DNA of 64,000 nt, from positions 1 through 64,000 of the forward strand of contig CAVOLQ010000007.1 in the NCBI GenBank assembly GCA_963696875.1, in the 5' to 3' direction. A model generated the notes under the pieces. That model searched no databases, was not told the origin of the DNA, and worked only from the letters and a program-made list of their open reading frames with translations. Position 1 is the first letter of the stretch; each line of letters begins with the position of its first letter. Positions 50,514 to 59,714 of the stretch are shown piece by piece. This DNA is from Albibacterium sp963696875 (GTDB lineage Bacteria > Bacteroidota > Bacteroidia > Sphingobacteriales > Sphingobacteriaceae). A program made the translations under genes and the position numbers.

Positions 50514-52508
50514 ATGAATAAAGCATTTCGTTTTTTATTAATAGGATTCCTTCTTTGTTTTATTAATGTTTCGTTAAAAGCGCAAATAAAAATAACCAAT
50601 GAGGATGAATGGGGAACCGATCTAGATTCGGTGCGAAATGCTGAAGATTTTCCAGCCGATACAGTTATTTATACATCTAAGTTTGTTCGGTACACAACAC
50701 TTGATAGAATGAATTTGGGAACCTATACAGTCCCTCTAGATACCACACTTCGCGGCTTTCAATACTATAATCCACAAAATCAGCCCAGAAATCCTAGTAT
50801 TAATACGGGAAACTATGGATTACCTACACGAGATCTTTTATTTAACCCTAACAAGAAAATAGGTTTTCAACCGGGCTTCCACAGTTTAGAAAGATACCTT
50901 TTAAAGCCTGATTCCGTTCGTTATTATCGAAATAGGGCACCATATTCAGAGTTATACTTTGTTACAGGTGATCAGGTTTTTAGAGCTCAGGTTGCTCAAA
51001 ATATTAATCCATTATGGAGTATTGGAGGGGATCTTCATTTCGCTTTGTCCAAGGGTATCTATCAAAACCAGCGTTATAACGATGTGAAGGCCGCTCTTTA
51101 TTCTTGGTATGAGTCTAAAAATCATCGATACAATCTATTAACAAATGCAGTTTTTAACACATTGGTAGCTACTGAAAATGGATCGGTTTTGAATGATACG
51201 ATTTTCAAGGAGAAGCAAAATCAAGATCCTATATCACAGTTCGTACGCTTAAACGGATTAAGGGAGGAAAGACCGCGTCAAACCTGGAAAGACAATAGTT
51301 TTTTTTTAAGACAGAGCCTATTTATAGGACGTATTGATACCATAAATGCAGGTAAGCCAGAGCAGCAGATATTGCCTACACAACGTATTTCGCATAGTCT
51401 GCGTCTAAATGCAAGAAAGTTCAAGTTTTTTAAAAATGAAGATGATATTTATGGAGCTTTCCCTTATGGGCAGTCTATATTAACAAATGACTCTACCCTA
51501 CTCAAAAGCATTAGCAACGAGTTTGGTTATAGCTTTTATCTCAGAGGGAAATCAGTTGCATTTATTAAAAATGAGGTTAAACTTGATTTGCGTTTACAGC
51601 ATGAATTGTTTTGGTATAACGAGATGGGATTTAAAAATACCTTCCAAAACACTACAGCGAAAGCCGGGATAGGATACCGCCTTAGCGACCGAATAAATAT
51701 AGTAGGAGATTTAAATCAAATCGTTATAGGACGAAACTTTGGAGACTACCTTTATGAAGCTCAAGCAAATGTCTTACTAAGCAATAACGTTGGGCGAGTT
51801 GTCCTAGGAGCATATACCCAAAATAAATCGCCAGAATACTTGTTTGAGCATGTCAATTATCAATATAGTAAATGGGATAAAAATTTCAATAAAACGAAGG
51901 TACATAACTTCTCTTTTGCTTATGAAAATCCAAAGTTTGGTTTTTTTGGCAAAGCAGAATATTATTTGTTAAGTAATTACCTTTATTTTAAAGAGGTTGA
52001 CAATCCAAATTTTAATCCCGCCCTTACCCGTTTAATCGAACCTGCACAGATGACCAGCAACATTAATTTGTTGAAAGTAACGGTAGGAGAGAAGGTTAAA
52101 TTTGGAAATTTCCGATTTGATAATTTCGCGGTATATCAGAAAACGGATTTTTCAAGTGTATTGCAAACGCCAGAGATCTATACATGGCATAGCTTTTATT
52201 ACAATAATACAATTGTGAAAATAATTAATATGAATGTTGGCTTCGATGTGCGATTTAATACTCCGTTTAATACTCCGTCATATTCGATTAATATAAGTCA
52301 GTTTTATAAAGACAACGCTAATATCGAATTCTCCACTTATCCAATCGTAGATGTATGGCTAACTGCAACTTTGAAAAGAACAAATTTCTTTTTACGTTAT
52401 GATTATGTAAATCAAGGATTACTATCGAGAGGATATTATACGGTAAGACGATACCCGATGAGCGATGCAAACTTTCGTTTTGGTTTGAGTTGGAAGTTTT
52501 ATGATTAA
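50514..52508 (+). CDS. Putative outer-membrane porin (Porin_10 type)
   Basis: A 664-residue outer-membrane protein. Signal peptide MNKAFRFLLIGFLLCFINVSLKA-Q. The rest is strand-rich with aromatic girdles, and motifs such as RNRAPYSELYFVTGDQVFRAQVAQNINP (~140-167) match the Bacteroidota putative porin family. The last residue is Asp after a strand ending WKFYD. Substrate is unknown. Probably one transcript with lpxK-punA; no functional relation is evident. Confidence 0.83.
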   Translation: MNKAFRFLLIGFLLCFINVSLKAQIKITNEDEWGTDLDSVRNAEDFPADTVIYTSKFVRYTTLDRMNLGTYTVPLDTTLRGFQYYNPQNQPRNPSINTGNYGLPTRDLLFNPNKKIGFQPGFHSLERYLLKPDSVRYYRNRAPYSELYFVTGDQVFRAQVAQNINPLWSIGGDLHFALSKGIYQNQRYNDVKAALYSWYESKNHRYNLLTNAVFNTLVATENGSVLNDTIFKEKQNQDPISQFVRLNGLREERPRQTWKDNSFFLRQSLFIGRIDTINAGKPEQQILPTQRISHSLRLNARKFKFFKNEDDIYGAFPYGQSILTNDSTLLKSISNEFGYSFYLRGKSVAFIKNEVKLDLRLQHELFWYNEMGFKNTFQNTTAKAGIGYRLSDRINIVGDLNQIVIGRNFGDYLYEAQANVLLSNNVGRVVLGAYTQNKSPEYLFEHVNYQYSKWDKNFNKTKVHNFSFAYENPKFGFFGKAEYYLLSNYLYFKEVDNPNFNPALTRLIEPAQMTSNINLLKVTVGEKVKFGNFRFDNFAVYQKTDFSSVLQTPEIYTWHSFYYNNTIVKIINMNVGFDVRFNTPFNTPSYSINISQFYKDNANIEFSTYPIVDVWLTATLKRTNFFLRYDYVNQGLLSRGYYTVRRYPMSDANFRFGLSWKFYD

Positions 52509-52527
52509 CGAGTAAACACTATCTTTG
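52497..52527 (+). promoter_or_regulatory. Candidate promoter for the cyclophilin gene
   Basis: TTTT at 52497-52500 (consensus TTTG), 19 nt, TATCTTTG at 52520-52527. It overlaps the porin stop and gives a leader of about 15 nt. Confidence 0.42.
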
Positions 52528-52546
52528 TAATATAAATATAAAAACA

Positions 52547-52984
52547 ATGAGTAAAGCAATAATAAAAACTGAAAAAGGTGATATGACTGTAGAGTTCTAC
52601 GAGAAAGATGCACCGAAAACTGTTGAGAACTTCTTGAAATTAGCTAAGTCAGGGTATTATGATGGAGTTACTTTCCACCGTGTAATTCCTGATTTTGTGA
52701 TTCAAGGAGGAGATCCAACCGGAACAGGTGCGGGCGGCCCAGGATATAGCATTGACTGTGAGTTAGATGGTGAAAATCAATACCATGATCGTGGTGTGTT
52801 GTCGATGGCTCATGCCGGACGTAATACAGGCGGATCACAGTTTTTTATATGCCATAGCCGTACTAATACTGCACATCTAGATAGAAATCACACGTGTTTT
52901 GGAAAAGTAATCGAAAACGTGGACATTGTCGACGACATAAAACAAGGTGATAAAATCTTAGGTATTGAAGTAATTGAAGATTAA
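52547..52984 (+). CDS. Peptidyl-prolyl cis-trans isomerase, cyclophilin type
   Basis: Cytoplasmic prolyl isomerase: 145 residues without a signal peptide. The catalytic Arg sits in VTFHRVIPDFVIQGGDPTG (~41-59), followed by GGSQFFICHSRTNTAHLDRNHTCFGKV. It is the compact PpiB form. The next gene starts 6 nt later. Confidence 0.92.
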   Translation: MSKAIIKTEKGDMTVEFYEKDAPKTVENFLKLAKSGYYDGVTFHRVIPDFVIQGGDPTGTGAGGPGYSIDCELDGENQYHDRGVLSMAHAGRNTGGSQFFICHSRTNTAHLDRNHTCFGKVIENVDIVDDIKQGDKILGIEVIED

Positions 52985-52990
52985 ATAAGA

Positions 52991-53455
52991 ATGAATTTAA
53001 GAGGAATAGTATCAGTTTCCGGAAAACCGGGATTATTTAAATTAATCGGACAAAATAAGTCCGGGTTTGTATTGGAAAGCTTAGACGATCAAAAAGTGAA
53101 GGCGGTTGTCAATATGTCCAATACTAAAATGGCTACTCTTGAGGATATTACCATCTTTGGTGAGGAGGACGATATTCGCTTGCCAGATATTTTAGAGGCC
53201 ATGAAAAGTGAAAAAAATATCCCCGATGCAAAAAAGGCTGATGGAAAGATTTTGCGGGATTTTTTTAATAGGGTGGCACCTGCTCATGATGAAGAGAGGG
53301 TTTATGCATCCGATATTAAAAAGATTATTAGTTGGTTTTTGATACTGAAAGAGTTACCTCTATTTGAAGAAGAAGCACTTGAATCGGTTGAAGACAAAAA
53401 GGAAATCGATGCAATAGTGGCCGAGAAAACTAAGGAAAAAGTTAAAGAAGGATAA
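52991..53455 (+). CDS. DUF5606 domain protein
   Basis: A 154-residue cytoplasmic protein typical of Bacteroidota and uncharacterised. It starts NLRGIVSVSGKPGLFKLIGQNKSG and continues VLESLDDQKVKAVVNMSNTKMATLEDITIF, the conserved beta-rich domain (SH3-like in appearance). A second conserved patch is RDFFNRVAPAHDEERVYASDIKKIISWF. The tail is acidic. Often beside the cyclophilin gene in this group, as here, 6 nt apart. No function known. Confidence 0.82.
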   Translation: MNLRGIVSVSGKPGLFKLIGQNKSGFVLESLDDQKVKAVVNMSNTKMATLEDITIFGEEDDIRLPDILEAMKSEKNIPDAKKADGKILRDFFNRVAPAHDEERVYASDIKKIISWFLILKELPLFEEEALESVEDKKEIDAIVAEKTKEKVKEG

Positions 53456-53475
53456 AATATATTTCTTAGATTACG

Positions 53476-53532
53476 ATTAAAAAATCCGTAACAAAGACGT
53501 AAGTCCAATGTTTTTGATACGGATTTTTTAAT
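53476..53532. terminator. Terminator after DUF5606 gene
   Basis: attaaaaaatccgta (53476-53490) and its exact complement at 53518-53532 form a 15-bp stem with a 27-nt loop; the arms carry A- and T-runs, so it may work in both directions. Confidence 0.65.
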
Positions 53533-53540
53533 CAGTCAGT

Positions 53541-53663
53541 TTAAACAAAATAAATTAGAAGCATTATAATAATAATACCTACAATAATTGAAATAGTCAT
53601 TACGCGACTTTCATTCACTTGGCCACCTCCTCTATATCTATATTTTCGTTTCCCTAAGTTCAT
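53541..53663 (-). CDS. Possible 40-residue single-pass membrane protein
   Basis: On the minus strand an ATG-started ORF of 40 codons reads MNLGKRKYRYRGGGQVNESR, then a hydrophobic helix of about 18 residues (MTISIIVGIIIIMLLIY) ending FV. An internal GTG preceded by aggaggtggccaa, an exceptionally good Shine-Dalgarno match for this genome, would give a 25-residue version. Basic N-terminus plus helix predicts N-in topology. It lies alone, tail to tail with DUF5606 and divergent from the M16 genes. Family unknown. Confidence 0.5.
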   Translation of the reverse strand: MNLGKRKYRYRGGGQVNESRVMTISIIVGIIIIMLLIYFV

Positions 53664-53878
53664 ATTTTCTCTTTTGTATGATAGATGCAATTAAAGAGCA
53701 ATTCCATAATTTGAATATCCATTATTTCAACAGCTTCCCCCGTCCATAAAATAGTCTTTATTTGGTGTTTAACTCCAGATAAAGTTAAGTTATATTGTTG
53801 AATAAAAAACACATGTAACAACTAAATGGTTTTTCACTCTAATCATTAACAATAAATTTAAATCAATCTTATTAACAA
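53664..53878. other. Spacer upstream of the M16 genes
   Basis: Part of a 423-nt gap that also holds a terminator and the small membrane ORF. The remaining 215 nt are AT-rich, presumably with the promoters of both divergent units. I see no clear promoter match or ORF. Confidence 0.4.
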
Positions 53879-55213
53879 ATGAAGAGAAGAACACTGACAA
53901 CAGTGCTACTCGGTGCATGTATATGCTTCGGATTTAATGCTCAGGCACAAACGGAAATTAAATTTAAAGAGTTTACCCTCGATAATGGCTTGAATGTAAT
54001 TATGCATCAAGATAAATCCACACCTATTGTGGCAGTATCGGTGTTATATCATGTAGGTTCAAAGAATGAAAACCCAGAAAGAACGGGATTTGCGCATTTC
54101 TTCGAACATTTATTGTTTGAAGGAAGCGAGAACATCGGTCGTGGCGAGTATATGAAGAAAATAGAATCCATAGGAGGAACTATCAATGCTTTTACTTCCA
54201 ATGATCAAACCTATTATTATGAAGTGGTGCCTTCTAATTATTTAGAAACAGCTCTTTATATGGAAAGCGAACGCATGCTTCATGCAAAAGTTGATTCCAT
54301 TGGAGTTAATACGCAACGTGAAGTTGTAAAAGAAGAGCGCCGACAACGTTATGAAAATCAGCCATATGGCTCCATTATACTTGAAGTGTTAAAACGTTCT
54401 TATCAAGTACACCCCTATAAATGGGCCCCCATTGGGTCAATGGAGCATTTAAATGCCGCCAAACTAAGCGAGTTTATGGATTTTTATAAAACATTTTATG
54501 TTCCAAATAATGCAACACTTAGCATTGCTGGGGATCTAGATTACGATCAGACAGAAAAATGGGTAAGAGAATATTTCAATGAAATACCAAAAGGAGCACA
54601 TACAATCAATCGGCCGAGTGTAAAGGAACCTGTAAGAACAACGGAAATTAGAGATATTATTTATGATAACATTCAATTGCCAGCAGTCATTGAAGCCTAT
54701 AATCTTCCTCCTAAAAACCATCCGGATTCCTATGCTTTAAGCATGCTTTCTACCTATTTAACCGGAGGTAAAAGTTCATTGCTAACCAAGGAAATTGTAG
54801 ATAAACAACAAAAAGCGGTAGCAATTTTTGCTGTGCCTTTAGAATTGGAAGACGGCGGGTTGTTTTTGTTGTATGGGATTGCCAATATGGGTGTAAACGC
54901 CGATTCGCTAGAGAAAAGCATCGACGCACAAATTGAAAAAGTCAAAATGGAGGGAGTGTCTATAGAAGATTTTAATAAACTATTGGCACAGGTTGAAAAT
55001 TCGGTGGTTAGCAGAAATGCTACGGTTGCGGGAATCGCACAGAGGTTAGCAGAAGATAAGGTATATTTTGGAGATGCCAACGAGATCAATAAGGAAATGG
55101 AGAAATACAACCGGGTAAAAAGGGAAGATATTCAGCGTGTAGCGGAGAGATACTTTGATAAAAACGGTAGAGTCGTCCTTCATTATTTACCTAAAGCTGC
55201 CGAGAAGAAATAA
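53879..55213 (+). CDS. M16-family zinc peptidase, active subunit
   Basis: Secreted or periplasmic insulinase-type peptidase. 444 residues with signal peptide (MKRRTLTTVLLGACICFGFNAQA). The inverted zinc motif HFFEH is at 73-77, with the distal Glu in REVVKEERRQR (152/153), so the catalytic set is intact. SNDQTYYYEVVP and YKWAPIGSMEHL are typical. It pairs with the downstream M16 gene that lacks the zinc motif, as in two-subunit mitochondrial-type processing peptidases. Confidence 0.9.
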   Translation: MKRRTLTTVLLGACICFGFNAQAQTEIKFKEFTLDNGLNVIMHQDKSTPIVAVSVLYHVGSKNENPERTGFAHFFEHLLFEGSENIGRGEYMKKIESIGGTINAFTSNDQTYYYEVVPSNYLETALYMESERMLHAKVDSIGVNTQREVVKEERRQRYENQPYGSIILEVLKRSYQVHPYKWAPIGSMEHLNAAKLSEFMDFYKTFYVPNNATLSIAGDLDYDQTEKWVREYFNEIPKGAHTINRPSVKEPVRTTEIRDIIYDNIQLPAVIEAYNLPPKNHPDSYALSMLSTYLTGGKSSLLTKEIVDKQQKAVAIFAVPLELEDGGLFLLYGIANMGVNADSLEKSIDAQIEKVKMEGVSIEDFNKLLAQVENSVVSRNATVAGIAQRLAEDKVYFGDANEINKEMEKYNRVKREDIQRVAERYFDKNGRVVLHYLPKAAEKK

Positions 55214-55251
55214 ATTTCAATGTATTTTTTATAAAAAAACAAATTATTCAG

Positions 55252-57294
55252 ATGAAAAGACTCAGTTTATATATATTGTTTTTGTTGTTCACTTTAAGTA
55301 CCGTCAACGCTCAAGTAGACCGTACCAAGTATCCAACACCAGGGCCTGCACCCACTTTAAATATAGGAAACGCAGAAACTTTTACCTTAGCCAATGGCTT
55401 AAAAGTTTTCGTGGTTGAAAACCATAAACTGCCACGTGTTACATTCTCTTTAGTATTAGATAGAGATCCAATATTAGAAGGAGACAAAGCGGGCCTGACC
55501 AGTATGGTGGGCGAGTTGATGCGCAGTGGCACAAAAAGCCAAAATAAGGATGCTTTAGATAAAGCCATCGATCAGATCGGTGCGAGTATTAGCGTAAGCT
55601 CTATATCTGCAAATGCTTCTTCATTAAGTAAACATAAGGAAGCTTTGTTGGCTTTGTTTTCAGATATTTTGTTTAACCCAAGCTTTCCTAGTGACGAGCT
55701 GGATAAAATCAAAAAGCAATATATATCAGCTTTAGCATCAGAAAAAGATAATCCTAATAGCATTTCCACTGTTGTAACCCATGCTGTTGTGTATGGTAAA
55801 AATCATCCCTATGGCGAAAAAGAAACCGAGAAAACAATTGGTAATGTAGCAGTTGCCGATATTCAAAATTATTATAATACCTACTTTAAGCCCAATATTG
55901 CTTATTTGGCAATTGTAGGCGACATCACCAAAAAAGAAGCTGAACAATTAGTAAAAAAACATTTTGGCAATTGGAAAAAAGGAACCGTTCCAAATCATGC
56001 TTGGCCAGTAGTTAAAGGGCCGGAAGCCAATAAAGTGATTTTGGTTGATCGGCCTACCAGCGTACAATCAGTAATAAACGTTGTCTATCCGGTTGATTTA
56101 AAGTACAACAGTCCAGATCGTATTCCTGCTAGTTTATTGTCTTATATTTTAGGAGGTGGAGCCTCAAGTCGTTTGTTTTTAAACCTTCGGGAGGCGAAAG
56201 GTTACACCTATGGCGCATATTCCGATTTAAGTCCAGATAAATTAGTAGGCGAATTTTCGGCAAGTGCCAGCGTCCGCACTGAAGTTACGGATAGTTCCGC
56301 TTATCAGATTTACCAGGAGATGAATCGCTTGGATAAAAATACTATTACAAATGAAGAGCTAGCAGCCGCAAAAGCGTATTTAACTGGAAGCTTTGGAAGA
56401 TCTTTAGAAAATCCATCCACCATTGCTAGTTTTGCATTGAATACAGAAATCCAAAAACTTCCGAAAGACTATTATAAAAACTATCTAAAGAATCTAGATG
56501 CGGTTAGTGTTGCGCAATTAAACCAATTGGCTCCAAAGTACATCCAGCCTCAGCATTCTTATTTAGTAATCGTTGGGAACGCGGCTGAATTTAAAGATAA
56601 ACTTGCACAATTCGGTGAAGTGATCAACTATACCGCCGAGGGAGACGTTGAAAAGAAGGTAGAGGTGAATGCGAGTGTGACTACAGAAAGTGTCATCGCC
56701 AACTATATCAATGCCCTTGGTGGAAAAGACAAGATTGCTACGATCAATACCCTGAAGCAAAAGGCTACGGGAGAGCTTCAGGGCATGCAGATCTCTCAAA
56801 TTATCCAAGTTGATAAGAGTCAAGGGAAAGCTCTTCAGCTCACTCTAATGGGAGCACAAGAAGTGGCGAGAATGACTATTACGAGAGAGAAAGTGATAGC
56901 AAGTTCAATGGGGCAAGAACAAGAATTGCCAGGTGCAATGGCAGAGGCTATGAAATCTGTTTTGGATATTATTCCTGAAGCAAGTTTTGCCAGCAATGGC
57001 ACCAAGTTAACTTTGGATGGCATCAGTAAAGTAAACGGAGAAGAGGCTTACAAACTGATCGTAGAACAAGGAGAAGTGAAAAGTACCGATTACTTTAGCG
57101 TGACTAGTGGACTGAAATTGAAATCGGAAAGCGCAGTTACGGGTGAAATAAGCTATTCAGATTATAAAGAGTATGGTGGAGTGAAATTCCCAACAGTAAT
57201 TACAGTGAATAGCCCACAGCTGCCAATAACACTTAAAATGACGATAGACGAAAATGTAATTAATCCAACTTTTACAGAAGCAGATTGGAAATAA
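55252..57294 (+). CDS. M16-family protein, non-catalytic subunit with extra C-terminal domain
   Basis: 680 residues with a signal peptide (MKRLSLYILFLLFTLSTVNA-Q). The position of HxxEH is replaced by LTSMVGELMRSGT, so it cannot bind zinc. The substrate-binding Arg/Tyr pair is kept in SSRLFLNLREAKGYTYGAYSDL. After the two M16 repeats (to about 470), residues ~480-680 form an added domain with a DUF-like, lipoprotein-carrier look (YINALGGKDKIATINTLKQK, FSVTSGLKLKSES, YSDYKEYGGVKFPT). It lies 38 nt after its active partner. Together they probably form a periplasmic peptidase. Confidence 0.88.
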   Translation: MKRLSLYILFLLFTLSTVNAQVDRTKYPTPGPAPTLNIGNAETFTLANGLKVFVVENHKLPRVTFSLVLDRDPILEGDKAGLTSMVGELMRSGTKSQNKDALDKAIDQIGASISVSSISANASSLSKHKEALLALFSDILFNPSFPSDELDKIKKQYISALASEKDNPNSISTVVTHAVVYGKNHPYGEKETEKTIGNVAVADIQNYYNTYFKPNIAYLAIVGDITKKEAEQLVKKHFGNWKKGTVPNHAWPVVKGPEANKVILVDRPTSVQSVINVVYPVDLKYNSPDRIPASLLSYILGGGASSRLFLNLREAKGYTYGAYSDLSPDKLVGEFSASASVRTEVTDSSAYQIYQEMNRLDKNTITNEELAAAKAYLTGSFGRSLENPSTIASFALNTEIQKLPKDYYKNYLKNLDAVSVAQLNQLAPKYIQPQHSYLVIVGNAAEFKDKLAQFGEVINYTAEGDVEKKVEVNASVTTESVIANYINALGGKDKIATINTLKQKATGELQGMQISQIIQVDKSQGKALQLTLMGAQEVARMTITREKVIASSMGQEQELPGAMAEAMKSVLDIIPEASFASNGTKLTLDGISKVNGEEAYKLIVEQGEVKSTDYFSVTSGLKLKSESAVTGEISYSDYKEYGGVKFPTVITVNSPQLPITLKMTIDENVINPTFTEADWK

Positions 57295-57314
57295 CTAAAT
57301 AAAATTAAAAATCT

Positions 57315-57356
57315 AAAAGCGTCATTCTTTCAAAAGGATGGCGCTTTATTTTTATT
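57315..57356. terminator. Terminator between M16 pair and FMN reductase gene
   Basis: aaagcgtcat and atggcgcttt (one G-U pair) form a stem, followed by atttttatttt. It lies between convergent genes. Confidence 0.65.
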
Positions 57357-57878
57357 TTAAAAAGCTAAAAACTTGTTTATTTGATCATTTATAAATTTCA
57401 CCGTATCTTCTTTGAAAAGTAGTTGATTTTCATCTAATTCTTGTCTAATCAGAGGGATGTGTAGCTTCAAAGGCAAAACATGCATATGGCAATAATTACA
57501 GACACCTGTAAAATGATCAATACCTCGAATGTTGCCATATCTTCCGCTCGAAACACCAGTTAGGGCAACTTTTTTTCCATAAAAGCTTTCAGGAAAAGCA
57601 CAAGCATCAATAAATACTTTTAATACTCCAGGAAAACTTCCATTGTACTCGGGAATTATAAATAAGAATTTCTCTGTTTTACTTACCATCTGTTGTATGG
57701 GTACAAAAGCTTCACTTCTAGCACCATACAAGTCTGATACGATTATTGATGGAGGTAAATCTTCTAATGAGAACAAAGTGGTTTCGATTCCTCTTTCCAG
57801 CAATTCTTTTTGATAATATTTCGCTACCATTAGGGTATGGCTGTTTTTTCGATTTGTTCCCGAAACGATTGTAATCAT
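57357..57878 (-). CDS. NADPH-dependent FMN reductase family protein
   Basis: Flavodoxin-like FMN-binding oxidoreductase. Start MITIVSGTNRKNSHTLMVAKY (57878) is chosen, giving 173 residues; a longer frame to 57959 adds a region that overlaps the parA promoter area. FMN-phosphate loop SGTNRKNSHT (7-16), then FIIPEYNGSFPGVLKVFID and GVSSGRYGNIRG are typical of the azoreductase/chromate reductase group. Substrate is unknown. Divergent from parA. Confidence 0.84.
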   Translation of the reverse strand: MITIVSGTNRKNSHTLMVAKYYQKELLERGIETTLFSLEDLPPSIIVSDLYGARSEAFVPIQQMVSKTEKFLFIIPEYNGSFPGVLKVFIDACAFPESFYGKKVALTGVSSGRYGNIRGIDHFTGVCNYCHMHVLPLKLHIPLIRQELDENQLLFKEDTVKFINDQINKFLAF

Positions 57879-57961
57879 TGTAAAGCGAGTATAGGATTTT
57901 TCGTATCTTAGCACTTTGTAAAAAGCGAAGTTAATAATATTTAACGACGGTAAACGCATAT

Positions 57962-58762
57962 ATGGGTAAAATTATCGCATTAGCAAACCAAAAAGGAGGA
58001 GTGGGGAAAACCACTTCATCAATCAATTTAGCAGCTAGTTTGGCTGTGTTGGAATATCGTACTTTACTAGTTGACGCGGATCCGCAAGCCAACTCCACAT
58101 CTGGAATCGGTTTTGATCCGCGGACAATAAAGTCGAGTATTTATGAATGCATCATTAATGATTTAGAGCCGCAAGATGCTATCTGTCAAACTGAAACACC
58201 CAATCTTGACCTGCTGCCCGCTCATATAGATTTAGTGGGTGCAGAGATAGAGATGATCAACCTTGATGAGCGCGAATTCAAGATGAAAAAGGTGCTCAAT
58301 AAAGTTAAAGACGATTATGATTTCATAATTATTGATTGCTCTCCATCTTTGGGTTTAATTACCATTAATGCGTTGACGGCTGCAGATGCTGTAATTATTC
58401 CTGTACAATGTGAATATTTCGCATTGGAAGGACTCGGGAAATTATTAAATACGATTAAAATTGTTCAAAACCGTTTAAATCCTGATTTGGAAATTGAAGG
58501 TATTCTGTTAACAATGTACGATGTGCGCTTACGTTTATCCAATCAAGTAGTGGATGAAGTGCGCTCCCATTTTACTGACTTAGTATTTAATACCATTATA
58601 CAGCGAAACACGCGTTTGAGCGAAGCTCCAAGTTTCGGAGTTTCGGTTATCATGCACGATGCTAATTCCAAAGGGGCTATTAATTATTTAAACTTAGCGA
58701 GAGAGATTTTGTTAAAAAACGGAATAAACAAAGTGAAGTCACATAAAGCGGCAATAAAATAA
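57962..58762 (+). CDS. parA: Chromosome partitioning ATPase ParA (Soj)
   Basis: Walker-type ATPase that moves ParB-parS complexes during segregation. 266 residues: deviant Walker A KGGVGKTT (11-18), LVDADPQANSTSG, Walker B FIIIDCSPSLGL, and EAPSFGVSVIMHD. No N-terminal DNA-binding domain, as is normal for chromosomal ParA. parB starts 1 nt after the stop. Confidence 0.93.
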   Translation: MGKIIALANQKGGVGKTTSSINLAASLAVLEYRTLLVDADPQANSTSGIGFDPRTIKSSIYECIINDLEPQDAICQTETPNLDLLPAHIDLVGAEIEMINLDEREFKMKKVLNKVKDDYDFIIIDCSPSLGLITINALTAADAVIIPVQCEYFALEGLGKLLNTIKIVQNRLNPDLEIEGILLTMYDVRLRLSNQVVDEVRSHFTDLVFNTIIQRNTRLSEAPSFGVSVIMHDANSKGAINYLNLAREILLKNGINKVKSHKAAIK

Positions 58763-58763
58763 T

Positions 58764-59714
58764 ATGGCACAACAGAGGAAAATAGGATTAGGGAGAGGAT
58801 TAAGTGCATTATTGAATGATGATACCGATGATATTCGTCAACCTAACCGTACGACACAACAAAGACAGCAACAGCAACAGCAACAACAATCACAACCTGG
58901 AATAAAGACTAATACCGCCTCTGGCTCGATTAGCTTTATGGATATCAATTTAATTGATGTAAATCCTTATCAACCTCGTACTGAGTTTGATAAGGAAGCA
59001 CTCTCGGAATTGGCTGAATCAATAAAACTTCAAGGGCTTATTCAACCCATAACGGTTCGACGATTATCCGAAAATTCCTATCAATTGATTTCGGGAGAAC
59101 GTCGTTTGCGAGCATCTAAACTAGCTGGTTTGAATGAAATTCCTGTTTATATTCGGACAGCGAACGACCAGCAAATGTTGGAAATGGCTTTGATTGAAAA
59201 CATTCAACGTGAGAACCTGAATGCTATTGAGGTGGCCATAAGTTTTCAACGAATGATTGATGAGTGTGATTTAAAGCAAGAAGAGTTAGGGGACCGGGTT
59301 AGTAAAAACCGATCAACAGTAACCAATTACCTTCGCTTATTAAAGTTGCCCCCAAGTATTCAGGCATCAATCCGCGATAGTAAAATTTCTATGGGCCATG
59401 CTAGGGCATTGATAAGTGTTGTTGACATAGAGATGCAACTTTTTATTCATCAAGAGATTCTTAAGAAAGGTTTATCTGTTAGAAAGGTCGAAGAAATTGT
59501 TCGAGGATTGCAAGAAGATTCGAAAACTACTACTAAAGAGAAGAAGCGTAATCCAAAAGCTTATCAATATAAAAAGATTGAAGATGATTTGGCTACTAAG
59601 TTTGCTACCAGAGTCAAGCTGAGTGTTTCTCCAACTAAAGATAAAGGGAGTATTGAAATTCCATTTAACTCTGAAGATGATCTTAACCGTATTCTTGAAC
59701 TATTAGATTGGTAA
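58764..59714 (+). CDS. parB: Chromosome partitioning protein ParB (Spo0J)
   Basis: CTP-dependent DNA clamp that loads on parS sites. 316 residues: N-terminal RKIGLGRGLSALLND, a Gln-rich linker (~32-45) encoded by a CAA/CAG run at about 58857-58893, the ParB/sulfiredoxin fold with NPYQPRTEFD and the GERRLRASKLAG CTP-binding motif, then the helix-turn-helix (LGDRVSKNRSTVTNYLRLLKLP). The tail gives the dimerisation domain. I saw no parS-like palindrome (TGTTTCACGTGAAACA) in the window. Confidence 0.93.
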   Translation: MAQQRKIGLGRGLSALLNDDTDDIRQPNRTTQQRQQQQQQQQSQPGIKTNTASGSISFMDINLIDVNPYQPRTEFDKEALSELAESIKLQGLIQPITVRRLSENSYQLISGERRLRASKLAGLNEIPVYIRTANDQQMLEMALIENIQRENLNAIEVAISFQRMIDECDLKQEELGDRVSKNRSTVTNYLRLLKLPPSIQASIRDSKISMGHARALISVVDIEMQLFIHQEILKKGLSVRKVEEIVRGLQEDSKTTTKEKKRNPKAYQYKKIEDDLATKFATRVKLSVSPTKDKGSIEIPFNSEDDLNRILELLDW

